DNA of 12,197 nucleotides from JBOHHR01 sp050740975. Its GTDB lineage: Bacteria; Pseudomonadota; Gammaproteobacteria; JBOHHR01. The position numbers and the translations under genes are program-made. Positions 1-6,859 of this stretch are shown here, one piece after another. The notes beneath the pieces were generated by a model, which did not search any database, was not told the DNA's origin, and saw only the letters and a list, made by a program, of their open reading frames with translations. Every line of letters begins with the position of its first letter. Within the stretch, counting starts at the first letter, position 1. The stretch covers positions 1 to 12,197 of the forward strand of contig JBOIEE010000170.1 in the NCBI GenBank assembly GCA_050740975.1, given 5' to 3'.

Positions 1-70
1 CTTAGAGGTCCTACGGTATAGAGGAATTTGGTGATAATCGGTTCACCGGGAAGACAGAGCTACGCCTCAG

Positions 71-277
71 AACTTGTGAAAAAATCGTCGCGAGCGAAGA
101 GAGGTCGCGTTCCGCCGGAGCGCAGGACCGTTTCGCCAGGAGTGAAACGGAGCGCCAGCCCCGCAGGGGCGAATCCCAAGGACGGGACGAGCAACCGGAA
201 TGTATGTTGAAATACATGAGGATTCCGAGCACCGCCGGAACGCGAGATCCCGAGCGCAGTAGATTTTGTCACAAGCT
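71..277. mobile_element. MITE-like inverted-repeat element
   Basis: The outer arms 71-86 and 262-277 are inverted repeats matching at 14 of 16 positions. The inner arms 106-118 and 232-244 are perfect 13-bp inverted repeats (cgcgttccgccgg). The element is bracketed by the direct repeat CTCAG at 66-70 and 278-282, as expected of a 5-bp target duplication. The interior holds further hairpins: 128-134 with 144-150, 158-162 with 166-170, and 196-205 with 212-227. It contains no convincing gene, so any movement would need a transposase supplied in trans. It ends 18 bp from the stop codon of the isocitrate dehydrogenase gene and may also act as a structured 3' end for that transcript. I do not recognise the family. 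A non-mobile structured intergenic repeat is the main alternative. Confidence 0.6.
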
Positions 278-295
278 CTCAGTCTCCCGCGCTTA

Positions 296-1321
296 TTACA
301 GCCGCGCCATCACAGCACGGGCGAAATCGCTGGTTGAGGTTGCTCCTCCCAGGTCCTTGGTCCAAACCCGATCTTCATGCACGACGCGAAAAAGGGCGCG
401 GCGCAAACGCTCCGCCCGTTCGCTTTCACCCACGTGATCCAGCATCATGGCGCTGGCCAATAGCAGTGCAGATGGGTTGGCTATGCCTTGACCGGTGATG
501 TCGGGTGCCGATCCGTGGACGGCTTCGAATATTGCGGCATCCACCCCGATATTGCCCCCAGGCGCTAGGCCCAGTCCCCCCACCAGCCCCGCGATCTCAT
601 CCGACAGAATGTCTCCGAACATATTGGTGGTGAGGATCATGTCAAACTGATGCGGATTAAGCACAAGCTGCATGGCGCAGTTGTCCACGATGCGCTCTTC
701 GACCTCAATCTGTCCGGCATACTTCTTTCCGACCTCTTGCGCGGTCTCTAAAAACAAACCCGTCAACAGCTTCAGTATATTCGCCTTGTGCACGATGGTG
801 ATCTTTTTACGGCCGTGAGACACGGCGTAGTTGAACGCAAACTCCGCGATCCGCCGGCATCCCGAGCGGGTGATGATACCGGAGGCCACCGCCACGGCCC
901 GCGGGTCATCATCGATGGGAATGACATGTTCGAAGCCGACGTAAAAGCCTTGCGTATTTTCACGGATGAGGACGATATCGATGTCCTTGTAGCGGCCACC
1001 GGGAAGATAGGTACGCGCGGGTCGCACATTAGCGAACAGCTTGAACGCCTCGCGCAAGCGCACGTTGACCGATCGGAAGCCACCACCCACCGGCGTGGTC
1101 AGCGGGCCTTTTAACGCCAACTTGGTCTTGCGTAGGCTCTCGATCAGCGGCGCCGATAAGGGATCACCGTGCGTTTTAAAGGCGGCCATGCCGGCTGTTT
1201 GCTCTTCCCACCGGAACGGCGCGCCCACTGCGTCCAACACGCGCAAACTCGCGTCCATGATCTCGGGGCCGATCCCGTCACCTCGAATCAGGGTCGCCGC
1301 TATTTCCTTAGGATTACCCAT
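296..1321 (-). CDS. NAD-dependent isocitrate dehydrogenase (isocitrate/isopropylmalate dehydrogenase family)
   Basis: A cytoplasmic beta-decarboxylating dehydrogenase of 341 residues, most likely converting isocitrate to 2-oxoglutarate in the TCA cycle. Visible family motifs are GDGIGPE at 14-20, LKGP at 70-73, the substrate loop RSVNVRLR at 83-90 with ANVRPAR at 97-103, and RENTQGFYVGFEH at 120-132 carrying the catalytic tyrosine Y127. HKAN at 178-181 carries the catalytic lysine K179. NMFGDILSDE at 233-242 carries the metal-binding aspartates D237 and D241. HGSAPD at 269-274 has Asp where NADP enzymes usually have Lys, which points to NAD. The length fits the short NAD-IDH type rather than the ~415-residue NADP enzyme. 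The ATG is preceded by a GGGAGG-like ribosome site about 10 nt upstream. A minus-strand TACAAT (1358-1363) could be a -10, but the nearest TTGACG is 22 bp away, too far for a normal promoter. Isopropylmalate or another 2-hydroxyacid is a less likely substrate; the gene stands alone with no leu genes nearby. Confidence 0.88.
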   Translation of the reverse strand: MGNPKEIAATLIRGDGIGPEIMDASLRVLDAVGAPFRWEEQTAGMAAFKTHGDPLSAPLIESLRKTKLALKGPLTTPVGGGFRSVNVRLREAFKLFANVRPARTYLPGGRYKDIDIVLIRENTQGFYVGFEHVIPIDDDPRAVAVASGIITRSGCRRIAEFAFNYAVSHGRKKITIVHKANILKLLTGLFLETAQEVGKKYAGQIEVEERIVDNCAMQLVLNPHQFDMILTTNMFGDILSDEIAGLVGGLGLAPGGNIGVDAAIFEAVHGSAPDITGQGIANPSALLLASAMMLDHVGESERAERLRRALFRVVHEDRVWTKDLGGATSTSDFARAVMARL

Positions 1322-1450
1322 AGGACGTCGTCCCTCCCAGTTAGCGTTACGAATGCTATTGTAGCGAAAACGTGATGCTGCGTCGCGTCAAATGGTGATC
1401 GTGCTCCCACGGGGGCCACTACCAAGGGCAGCACACAAGGTAGAGACCAC

Positions 1451-1479
1451 TTACCAAACGATTAAGCTTGTACTATAAA
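1451..1479 (+). promoter_or_regulatory. possible sigma70 promoter for the pagL-like gene
   Basis: TTACCA at 1451-1456 (4 of 6 to the -35 consensus) and TATAAA at 1474-1479 (5 of 6 to the -10) are separated by 17 bp. They lie about 30 bp before the GTG start of the lipid A deacylase gene, in the 187-bp gap between divergent genes. This is pattern matching only. Confidence 0.35.
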
Positions 1480-1508
1480 AACTAGAGATAACAACATGGG
1501 GCCTCGGC

Positions 1509-2057
1509 GTGAAATACCAACGACGGTTTACATCTGCCTTGGGCTTGATCGCGGTCGTGATGAGCCAACCGATCCGAGCAATCGACTTTGTTGCGCTCGA
1601 AGGCGGAACCGGATCGGACAGCGCAGAGCGCATCGGTGTCGCCGCGGGCTGGCTCTGGGAGAGGGGGTGGTCACTGCCGGCTGGATTACGTTTGAGCGGC
1701 CATTGGGAGCTCAGCCTGAGTTATTGGGATGGAGACAAGGGACGAACCGGCAACGATACGCTGGTAGAGGGCGGTTTCACCCCCGTGTTTCGCATTCACT
1801 CAGAGGCTAAGCCCCTGGGGATCACGCCCTTCATCGAGGCAGCGGTGGGCATACACCTCATGTCCGACACCACATTGGGCGACAAGGACTTCGATATTCC
1901 GTTCAAATTTGGCTCACATGGGGGTGTCGGATTTCGCTTCGGCCCTAACGACCACCTCGAACTCGGCTACCGATACCAACATCTCTCCAATGCAGGCTTG
2001 GGTGATTCCAACCCAGGGATCAACTTCCATCTGATAAGGCTGCTTTATTATTTTTAA
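1509..2057 (+). CDS. pagL: PagL-like lipid A 3-O-deacylase (acyloxyacyl hydrolase family)
   Basis: An exported 182-residue protein, predicted to be an outer-membrane beta barrel that removes the 3-O acyl chain of lipid A. A basic start (MKYQRR), a hydrophobic core and a likely cleavage after IRA (residue 24) form a signal peptide, which supports the GTG start at 1509; no other in-frame start gives a full signal. The C-terminal signature YRYQHLSNAGL (154-164), then NPGIN (168-172), matches PagL: H158 and S160 correspond to the catalytic His and Ser, and N168 to the oxyanion-hole Asn. The position of the catalytic Glu140 of Pseudomonas aeruginosa PagL, 14 residues after the His, is Asn172 here. 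The protein ends in aromatic YYF, as outer-membrane barrels commonly do. Its length fits the family. Family membership is well supported; activity is less certain because of the Asn. Confidence 0.85.
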   Translation: MKYQRRFTSALGLIAVVMSQPIRAIDFVALEGGTGSDSAERIGVAAGWLWERGWSLPAGLRLSGHWELSLSYWDGDKGRTGNDTLVEGGFTPVFRIHSEAKPLGITPFIEAAVGIHLMSDTTLGDKDFDIPFKFGSHGGVGFRFGPNDHLELGYRYQHLSNAGLGDSNPGINFHLIRLLYYF

Positions 2058-2060
2058 CCT

Positions 2061-2076
2061 GAGGATCGGGATCCTC
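2061..2076 (+). other. short hairpin after the pagL-like gene
   Basis: GAGGAT (2061-2066), loop CGGG and ATCCTC (2071-2076) form a perfect 6-bp stem 4 bp after the stop. No T tract follows, so it is not a standard intrinsic terminator. Confidence 0.3.
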
Positions 2077-2099
2077 GCATCCTCTCATCGCTGCTTGTA

Positions 2100-2116
2100 G
2101 ACTTAAAAAATAAGTC
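2100..2116 (+). other. palindrome just upstream of the giant gene
   Basis: GACTTA (2100-2105), five A residues and TAAGTC (2111-2116) form a perfect 6-bp dyad. It ends 18 bp before the ATG at 2135 and next to the ribosome site AGGGGA (2125-2130). It could be a regulator site or an mRNA hairpin, or chance. Confidence 0.3.
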
Positions 2117-2134
2117 GCTTCCGCAGGGGATATC

Positions 2135-5100
2135 ATGCGAGGGGTCCTTTTTTTTGCGCTGGTCACGGCGTTCACTCCTGGCGCATCCGCCGAACGGCCA
2201 ATCACCCCGGCGCAAGTGCCGGAGCTGCTTCGCCCTTGGATAGAATGGGTGCTGTACGCGGAGCCGCAGCGCCGTTGCCCCTTTCTCTACAACGCCGAGG
2301 AAGCGCGCCGCTGCGCCTGGCCGACCCGGCTGCAATTGAACCTGAGCGAAAAGGAAGGCGATTTTGAGATCCTCTGGCATGTCTACCAAACCAGTGAGGT
2401 GAAACTTCCGGGCGGGGGGCTGCATTGGCCACAGGATGTGACGGCGGACGGCAAACCGCAGTTAGTATCGCAAAGAGATGGCCGGCCGGTGCTTGAGCTT
2501 GATCCCGGAGGGCACGAGATCCGCGGACGCCTGGAATGGGATGCTCTGCCAGAGGAACTGTTGATCCCCGAAGACTCCGGGATCGTCAGTGTAACGATTC
2601 AAGGCCAAGCGGTGGGCTCGCCGCGGATCGGTCCCAAGGGGAAGCTGTGGTTGAGAGAACGCGAGCTCGGCGCGCGCAAACGCGACGCTGAGCACCTGAG
2701 TGTACAGGTCTTTCGCAAGGTCATCGATGAAATCCCGCTACTGGTAGAAACGCGCATCGACCTGGAGGTATCGGGTCGCCAACGCGAAGCAGTGCTCGGG
2801 CAAGCCTTGCTACCCCGGTTCATCCCCCTGAGTTTGACCAGCCCCTTGCCCGCTCGGCTGGAACCCGATGGTCGTTTACGCGTTCAAGTCCGCCCCGGAA
2901 GTTGGAGCATACAGCTAAGCGCCCGCTTTCCCACTGAGACCACGCACATCGCGCTGGGAAAAAATCTGACACCATGGCCCGATTCCGAAGTATGGGTGTT
3001 TGACGCCAGACCTAAGCTGCGTCTGGTCGAGGTCCAGGGTGTGATCCGCATAGATCCGCGCCAGACCCGCTTGCCCGGGGAGTGGCAACACCTACCGACT
3101 TATCGCCTGCGAGCGGGGGATGGTTTGCGTCTGGCCGTGATCCGGCGCGGCGATCCCGAGCCCGATCCCGACGCCTTGCACCTGCAGCGCAAGCTGTGGT
3201 TGGACTTCGATGGAGGGGGCTATGCGGTCGCCGATACCATCACCGGGCGCATGCTTCGCGCCTGGCGGCTGAATGCCGGTAACGATCTGAAGCTTGGCCG
3301 CGTGTCTCTGGACGGACAAGCCCAATTCATCACCCGCCTGCCAGACTCGGAGCAAGAGGGGGTGGAAGTTCGGCGCGGCTCCATCAACCTATCTGCTGAC
3401 AGCCGCTACGAGGGGCGTGTGCGCTCTATCAGTGCCGTAGGCTGGGACCACGATTTCGATAAGGTAGCTGCTACTCTGCACCTGCCACCAGGGTGGCGCC
3501 TGTTTGCGGCCGGGGGAGCGGATAATGTGCCACATACCTGGATAAGCCGTTGGACTTTGCTAGATTTATTCGTGGTCATGATCGCCGCGATCGCCTTCGG
3601 GCACCTCTGGGGCTGGCCCTGGGGCTTGCTGGCGCTCATCACCCTGGGATTGAGCTGGCACGAATGGGATGCGCCTCGTTACGTATGGGTGCACGTGCTG
3701 GTCGCGGTGGCCTTAGCCCGAGCCCTGCCGGAGGGACGCGTACGCCGGGTAGCGGTGTTCTATCGCAGTGTCAGCGCGCTTGCGCTGGCCGCGATCGCCG
3801 TTGGATTTCTGATCAACCAGATCAGGGCCGGGATCTACCCGCAACTGGAACAGCCGTTTGCCGCGCCGCCTATGAGGGTTCAAACCGCGCAGTTGGCGCC
3901 AGAATCCGCCTCCCCGGCCACGCCAGGCGAGATGGCGCCGGAAGAGCGCGGCAAAGACGCCGCAGTATCGGGTTTAGCGCTGGAGCAAGAGCAGGCGGCG
4001 CCCAGAAAACCGGCGATGTTGAGGCAGGAAAAAGCCGGAACCCAAGCCGCTAACTTTGACCAGATCGACCCCAAAGCCAACATCCAGACCGGTCCGGGTC
4101 TGCCCACCTGGGATTGGACTAATGTCTCCTTGTCTTGGAACGGGCCGGTAGAGCGCGCACAGGGCCTTCGCTTGTTCCTGATCCCGCCCGGCGGAAACCT
4201 GCTGTTAAATCTGATTCGCGTCGCCTTAACGGGGGCGCTGGTGTTGGTCGCAGTGGTTTCGAGCTTAGGACGGATAAAGCTCCGCAGCGGGCACGCCGCT
4301 TTCATGGCGCTCTGCTGGCTGCCGATTTTGGGCTTCCATCCACCGGCCGTACGGGCTGAATTCCCCGATCCCACGTTGCTTGAGGATCTCAAAAGCCGGC
4401 TGTTGGTGCCGGCAGCGTGTTTACCCGATTGCGCCTACTTAGCACGCGCCTACCTGAACGTGCAGCCACAGATCCTGCATCTGCGCTTGGAGGTGCACGC
4501 GCTGGCGGACATCGCTGTGCCCTTGCCGGTGGGAACCGACGATTGGTTGCCGGAGCACGTGCAAGTCGACGGATCGGCCCCGACAGGGCTCGCCCGCACG
4601 CCCGAAGGGCAGATGTGGATCAGGCTCAGCGAGGGACGACATGAGGTGCTGCTGGCGGGCTCGCTGCCGGCCAAGGATCAAATCACCTTGCCCTTGCCGC
4701 TTAAGCCGAAGCGGTTCGAGATCCAAAACGAGGGCTGGGTGGTTGAGGGGGTGGATGAACATGGCGTTCCCCAGTCCCAACTTCAGCTCACCCGCCGAAA
4801 CGCCCAGGCATCCGACGCTGGTCAGGCGCTCCTCGAGCCCTTGGCCTTGCCGCCGTTTGTCAGGCTAAAACGTACCTTGCGCTTGGGATTGGATTGGCAC
4901 GTCGAGACCCAAGTGATCAGAGCTTCTCCGAACGACAGCGCCATCGTCATTCAAGTGCCTTTGATCGAAGGCGAGTCGGTAACCACACCCGAGATCCGAG
5001 TGCAAGACCGCAAGGTCATGGTCAACATGGCGCCTCAAACATCCTCGGTGTCCTGGGTTTCGACCTTGGCGAAGCGTCCATCTTTCACCTTGAAAGCGCC

Positions 5101-5473
5101 CGAGACCGAGGCCTGGACGGAGATCTGGCGGCTGGATGTCAGTCCGATCTGGCATTTGTCCGCGACTGGGATCTCCGAGGTCTACCACCAAGACCCAGAG
5201 GGGCGCCGCTTACCCGAATGGCAGCCGTGGCCAAGAGAAGCGATAAAGCTACACCTCACTCGACCCGAGGGCAGCTCGGGGCAAACGCTAACCCTCGATC
5301 GCGCGCGCTTGCAGCTGACACCGGGAAGGCGCGCCACCGATGCGCTGCTCGAGCTGATAATGCGCAGCAGCCAAGGAGGGCAACACCACATCACGCTGCC
5401 CGAGGATGCTGAGCTTCAGACGGTCCTGATCGACGGGCGCTTGCAGCCATTCGCCAGGATGGGCAACGAGTGA
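2135..5473 (+). CDS. giant exported membrane protein of unknown function, N-terminal 1112 residues (frame broken)
   Basis: I do not recognise a characterised family. Residues 1-19 form a signal peptide (cleavage near ASA/ER), and AGGGGA lies 5 nt before the ATG. Residues 20-470 look periplasmic and beta-rich with few long helices. Residues 471-563 hold about four membrane segments. Residues 575-660 are a low-complexity Ala/Pro/Gln linker. One membrane segment follows at 687-711, then a second signal-like stretch (719-741, ending AVRA/EF), and another beta-rich region at 742-1112. Cysteine pairs C48/C60 and C762/C766 open two related modules (about 48-158 and 762-873), which share a pattern of W-P, V-x-x/V-D-G, a Gly turn, then L-x-G-x-H-x-x-x-x-G. 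The frame ends at a TGA that overlaps the next frame. Continuity with 5470-6210 indicates one gene that has lost a base near 5447. It follows the pagL-like gene by 77 bp, so an envelope role is likely, but the function is unknown. Confidence 0.8.
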   Translation: MRGVLFFALVTAFTPGASAERPITPAQVPELLRPWIEWVLYAEPQRRCPFLYNAEEARRCAWPTRLQLNLSEKEGDFEILWHVYQTSEVKLPGGGLHWPQDVTADGKPQLVSQRDGRPVLELDPGGHEIRGRLEWDALPEELLIPEDSGIVSVTIQGQAVGSPRIGPKGKLWLRERELGARKRDAEHLSVQVFRKVIDEIPLLVETRIDLEVSGRQREAVLGQALLPRFIPLSLTSPLPARLEPDGRLRVQVRPGSWSIQLSARFPTETTHIALGKNLTPWPDSEVWVFDARPKLRLVEVQGVIRIDPRQTRLPGEWQHLPTYRLRAGDGLRLAVIRRGDPEPDPDALHLQRKLWLDFDGGGYAVADTITGRMLRAWRLNAGNDLKLGRVSLDGQAQFITRLPDSEQEGVEVRRGSINLSADSRYEGRVRSISAVGWDHDFDKVAATLHLPPGWRLFAAGGADNVPHTWISRWTLLDLFVVMIAAIAFGHLWGWPWGLLALITLGLSWHEWDAPRYVWVHVLVAVALARALPEGRVRRVAVFYRSVSALALAAIAVGFLINQIRAGIYPQLEQPFAAPPMRVQTAQLAPESASPATPGEMAPEERGKDAAVSGLALEQEQAAPRKPAMLRQEKAGTQAANFDQIDPKANIQTGPGLPTWDWTNVSLSWNGPVERAQGLRLFLIPPGGNLLLNLIRVALTGALVLVAVVSSLGRIKLRSGHAAFMALCWLPILGFHPPAVRAEFPDPTLLEDLKSRLLVPAACLPDCAYLARAYLNVQPQILHLRLEVHALADIAVPLPVGTDDWLPEHVQVDGSAPTGLARTPEGQMWIRLSEGRHEVLLAGSLPAKDQITLPLPLKPKRFEIQNEGWVVEGVDEHGVPQSQLQLTRRNAQASDAGQALLEPLALPPFVRLKRTLRLGLDWHVETQVIRASPNDSAIVIQVPLIEGESVTTPEIRVQDRKVMVNMAPQTSSVSWVSTLAKRPSFTLKAPETEAWTEIWRLDVSPIWHLSATGISEVYHQDPEGRRLPEWQPWPREAIKLHLTRPEGSSGQTLTLDRARLQLTPGRRATDALLELIMRSSQGGQHHITLPEDAELQTVLIDGRLQPFARMGNE

Positions 5474-6210
5474 CTTTGCCCCTGACGCCCGGCCAGCAAA
5501 ACGTGTCCTTATCCTGGCGCCAGAGACAAGGGTTAAGCGTTTTCTTTCGTACCCCAGAAGTAGACCTCGGAGCGCCCAGCGTGAATGGCGAACTGCAAGC
5601 CGTGCTGGGACAAGACCGTTGGATCCTGTTCACGGGAGGCCCCCGACTCGGCCCCGCGGTGCTTTTCTGGGGAGTGCTAGCGGTCGTGTTCCTGATCGCC
5701 ATTGCGCTCGGCCGGGTTCCAATCACACCGCTGAAAAGCAGGCATTGGTTTCTGTTGGGGATGGGCCTGACCCAGGTTCCTATTTGGACCGGCCTAGTCA
5801 TTGTCGCTTGGCTGCTCGCGCTAGGACTGCGCGCTAAGGTAGAAGAAAAAGTCAGCCGCAGCGCTTTTAATGCCATGCAGGTCGCGCTCAGCCTGTTGAC
5901 TCTGGTCGCTTTGAATCTACTTTTCGCCGCCGTCCAACAGGGGCTGCTGGGATTGCCGGAAATGCAGATCGCAGGCAATAATTCCACCGCTTCTCAGTTA
6001 AATTGGTATATAGACCGCAGCGATGCCAGCCTGCCCCAGGCCTGGTTCCTGTCCGTGCCCTTATTCGGCTATCGTTTACTCATGCTGGCGTGGGCCTTGT
6101 GGCTGGCATTCGCCTTGATCGGCTGGCTGAAGTGGGGGTGGGGCTGTTTTTCACAGGGCGGTTTGTGGCGCAAAGCGCCACGAACGCAAACAGTACCGGT
6201 CAAGCCGTGA
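5470..6210 (+). CDS. C-terminal part of the giant membrane protein (second frame after a frameshift)
   Basis: As a separate gene this would start at the GTG at 5470, overlapping the upstream TGA as GTGA, and encode 246 residues. It has no signal peptide and no clear ribosome site. The frame is open upstream to 5413, and the residues there (IRQDGQR, then VTLPLTPGQQNV) continue naturally from the upstream product at LQP (residue 1105). Adding one C at the CC of 5447-5448 fuses the two into about 1358 residues. Residues 1-50 complete a beta-rich module. Hydrophobic segments follow at about 59-80, 92-117, 137-158 and 197-220, giving roughly four membrane passes in all. The tail is short and basic. 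This is best read as the membrane-anchored C-terminus of the upstream protein. A separately translated, coupled subunit is the alternative. Function unknown. Confidence 0.72.
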   Translation: MTLPLTPGQQNVSLSWRQRQGLSVFFRTPEVDLGAPSVNGELQAVLGQDRWILFTGGPRLGPAVLFWGVLAVVFLIAIALGRVPITPLKSRHWFLLGMGLTQVPIWTGLVIVAWLLALGLRAKVEEKVSRSAFNAMQVALSLLTLVALNLLFAAVQQGLLGLPEMQIAGNNSTASQLNWYIDRSDASLPQAWFLSVPLFGYRLLMLAWALWLAFALIGWLKWGWGCFSQGGLWRKAPRTQTVPVKP

Positions 6211-6233
6211 TCGCCTTCTTTGGTGACTTGGAA

Positions 6234-6262
6234 TTGACAAAGCACAAGCGTTGATGCTTACT
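6234..6262 (+). promoter_or_regulatory. possible promoter upstream of the small exported protein
   Basis: A perfect -35 hexamer TTGACA (6234-6239) lies in the 75-bp gap before the gene at 6286. The best -10 at 17-bp spacing (CTTACT, 6257-6262) matches only 3 of 6, so the call is weak. Confidence 0.25.
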
Positions 6263-6285
6263 AAAGACAAGATGAGGAGATCGCC

Positions 6286-6654
6286 ATGTATGCCCTAAAC
6301 CGCTTTGCAGTCATAACCAGCCTGCTCGCGTGTTTGTCACTTTCCTCAGGAGCTAACGCAGAACCCCTGTCGCAGCAACCGCTGTCTCCATATGGATATG
6401 CTGATGAGGGGGCTTATATACGACCCACCGCCGAGGAGATGTTGTTCGACGGGCTATTTGTGCGCCCGGTGTCCTTAGCCGGCACCCTCGCGGGAGCTGT
6501 CGTCTATATCGCAACACTGCCCTTCAGTGCGCTGAGCGGGAATACCCAGGAAGCCGCCGAGCGGCTAATTACTGAGCCCGCGCAGTACACGTTCACCCGC
6601 TGCTTCGGTTGCGTCGGGACCCGCTACCCGGGCTATTGGTCCGAGCGACATTAA
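6286..6654 (+). CDS. small exported hypothetical protein
   Basis: A protein of 122 residues with a clear signal peptide (residues 1-25, cleavage after ANA) and a strong GAGGAG ribosome site about 8 nt before the ATG. The mature part begins with a polar Gln/Pro/Tyr-rich stretch. It then has DGLFVRPVSLAGTLAG (55-70), running into a hydrophobic segment (63-83) with TLPFSALSGN, and later EPAQYTFTR (97-105). This pattern resembles a set of short proteobacterial hypothetical proteins sometimes loosely labelled transporters; I know no experimental role. The C-terminus carries CFGC (106-109), which could form a disulfide in the periplasm or bind a metal. It follows the giant membrane protein by 75 bp on the same strand and may be co-transcribed with it. 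It is probably periplasmic, held by the single hydrophobic segment. Confidence 0.75.
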   Translation: MYALNRFAVITSLLACLSLSSGANAEPLSQQPLSPYGYADEGAYIRPTAEEMLFDGLFVRPVSLAGTLAGAVVYIATLPFSALSGNTQEAAERLITEPAQYTFTRCFGCVGTRYPGYWSERH

Positions 6655-6751
6655 TAGGCTATCCCGGTTCCTCAAAAGTCTCGGTACGTTCGTAGAAATG
6701 TAACGCAGGCATGGCACACTCGTCTTCTTCCTCGACAAAGGAGGAAACCCG
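6655..6751. other. intergenic stretch with no clear feature
   Basis: Between the small exported protein and the start of the next cluster I see no terminator with a T tract, no convincing promoter and no RNA gene. The only strong signal is the Shine-Dalgarno AAGGAGG at 6739-6745 (within 6738-6746), which belongs to the short reading frame described next. Confidence 0.4.
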
Positions 6752-6859
6752 TTGCCAGCATTTTCTTCAAACTGCCTGAAGAGATTTAATCGCGCGCAGC
6801 GTACCGCAAAACGGTTCTCACCAACAAATTCAGCGATCAGACGAAAGCGATCCCAGTGA
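6752..6859 (+). CDS. possible 35-codon leader reading frame
   Basis: A TTG at 6752 sits 6-7 nt after the best ribosome site in the neighbourhood, AAAGGAGGA (6738-6746). The frame runs 35 codons to a TGA at 6857-6859, which overlaps the GTG start of the next gene as GTGA. The product is basic and Ser/Arg/Lys-rich (for example RRKRSQ at its end), with no signal peptide or recognisable domain. The GTG at 6856 has no good ribosome site of its own, so this frame may couple translation into the phosphoesterase gene, as a leader peptide does. Alternatively, one base error could hide a longer N-terminus for that gene. There is no homology evidence, so the call rests on signal and spacing only. Confidence 0.3.
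   Translation: MPAFSSNCLKRFNRAQRTAKRFSPTNSAIRRKRSQ

Noticed and set aside
204..437. Plus-strand frame starting in the MITE-like element and entering the IDH gene region
   Set aside because: It crosses the element and the antisense of a well-supported gene, and has low-complexity Arg/Ser composition with no ribosome site or family motif.
1358..1391. Minus-strand TTGACG and TACAAT as a promoter for the IDH gene
   Set aside because: The spacing is 22 bp, outside the normal 16-18 bp range; kept only as a note.
3880..4392. 170-residue minus-strand frame
   Set aside because: It is antisense to the continuous giant protein and has no recognisable domain or start signal.
5413..5473. Programmed -1 ribosomal frameshift joining the two giant-gene frames
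   Set aside because: No X-XXY-YYZ slippery heptamer is visible in the overlap, so a lost base is the simpler explanation.
5391..5987. 198-residue minus-strand frame
   Set aside because: It is the antisense shadow of a strongly supported membrane-protein frame and has Ser/Arg/Pro-rich composition with no motif.
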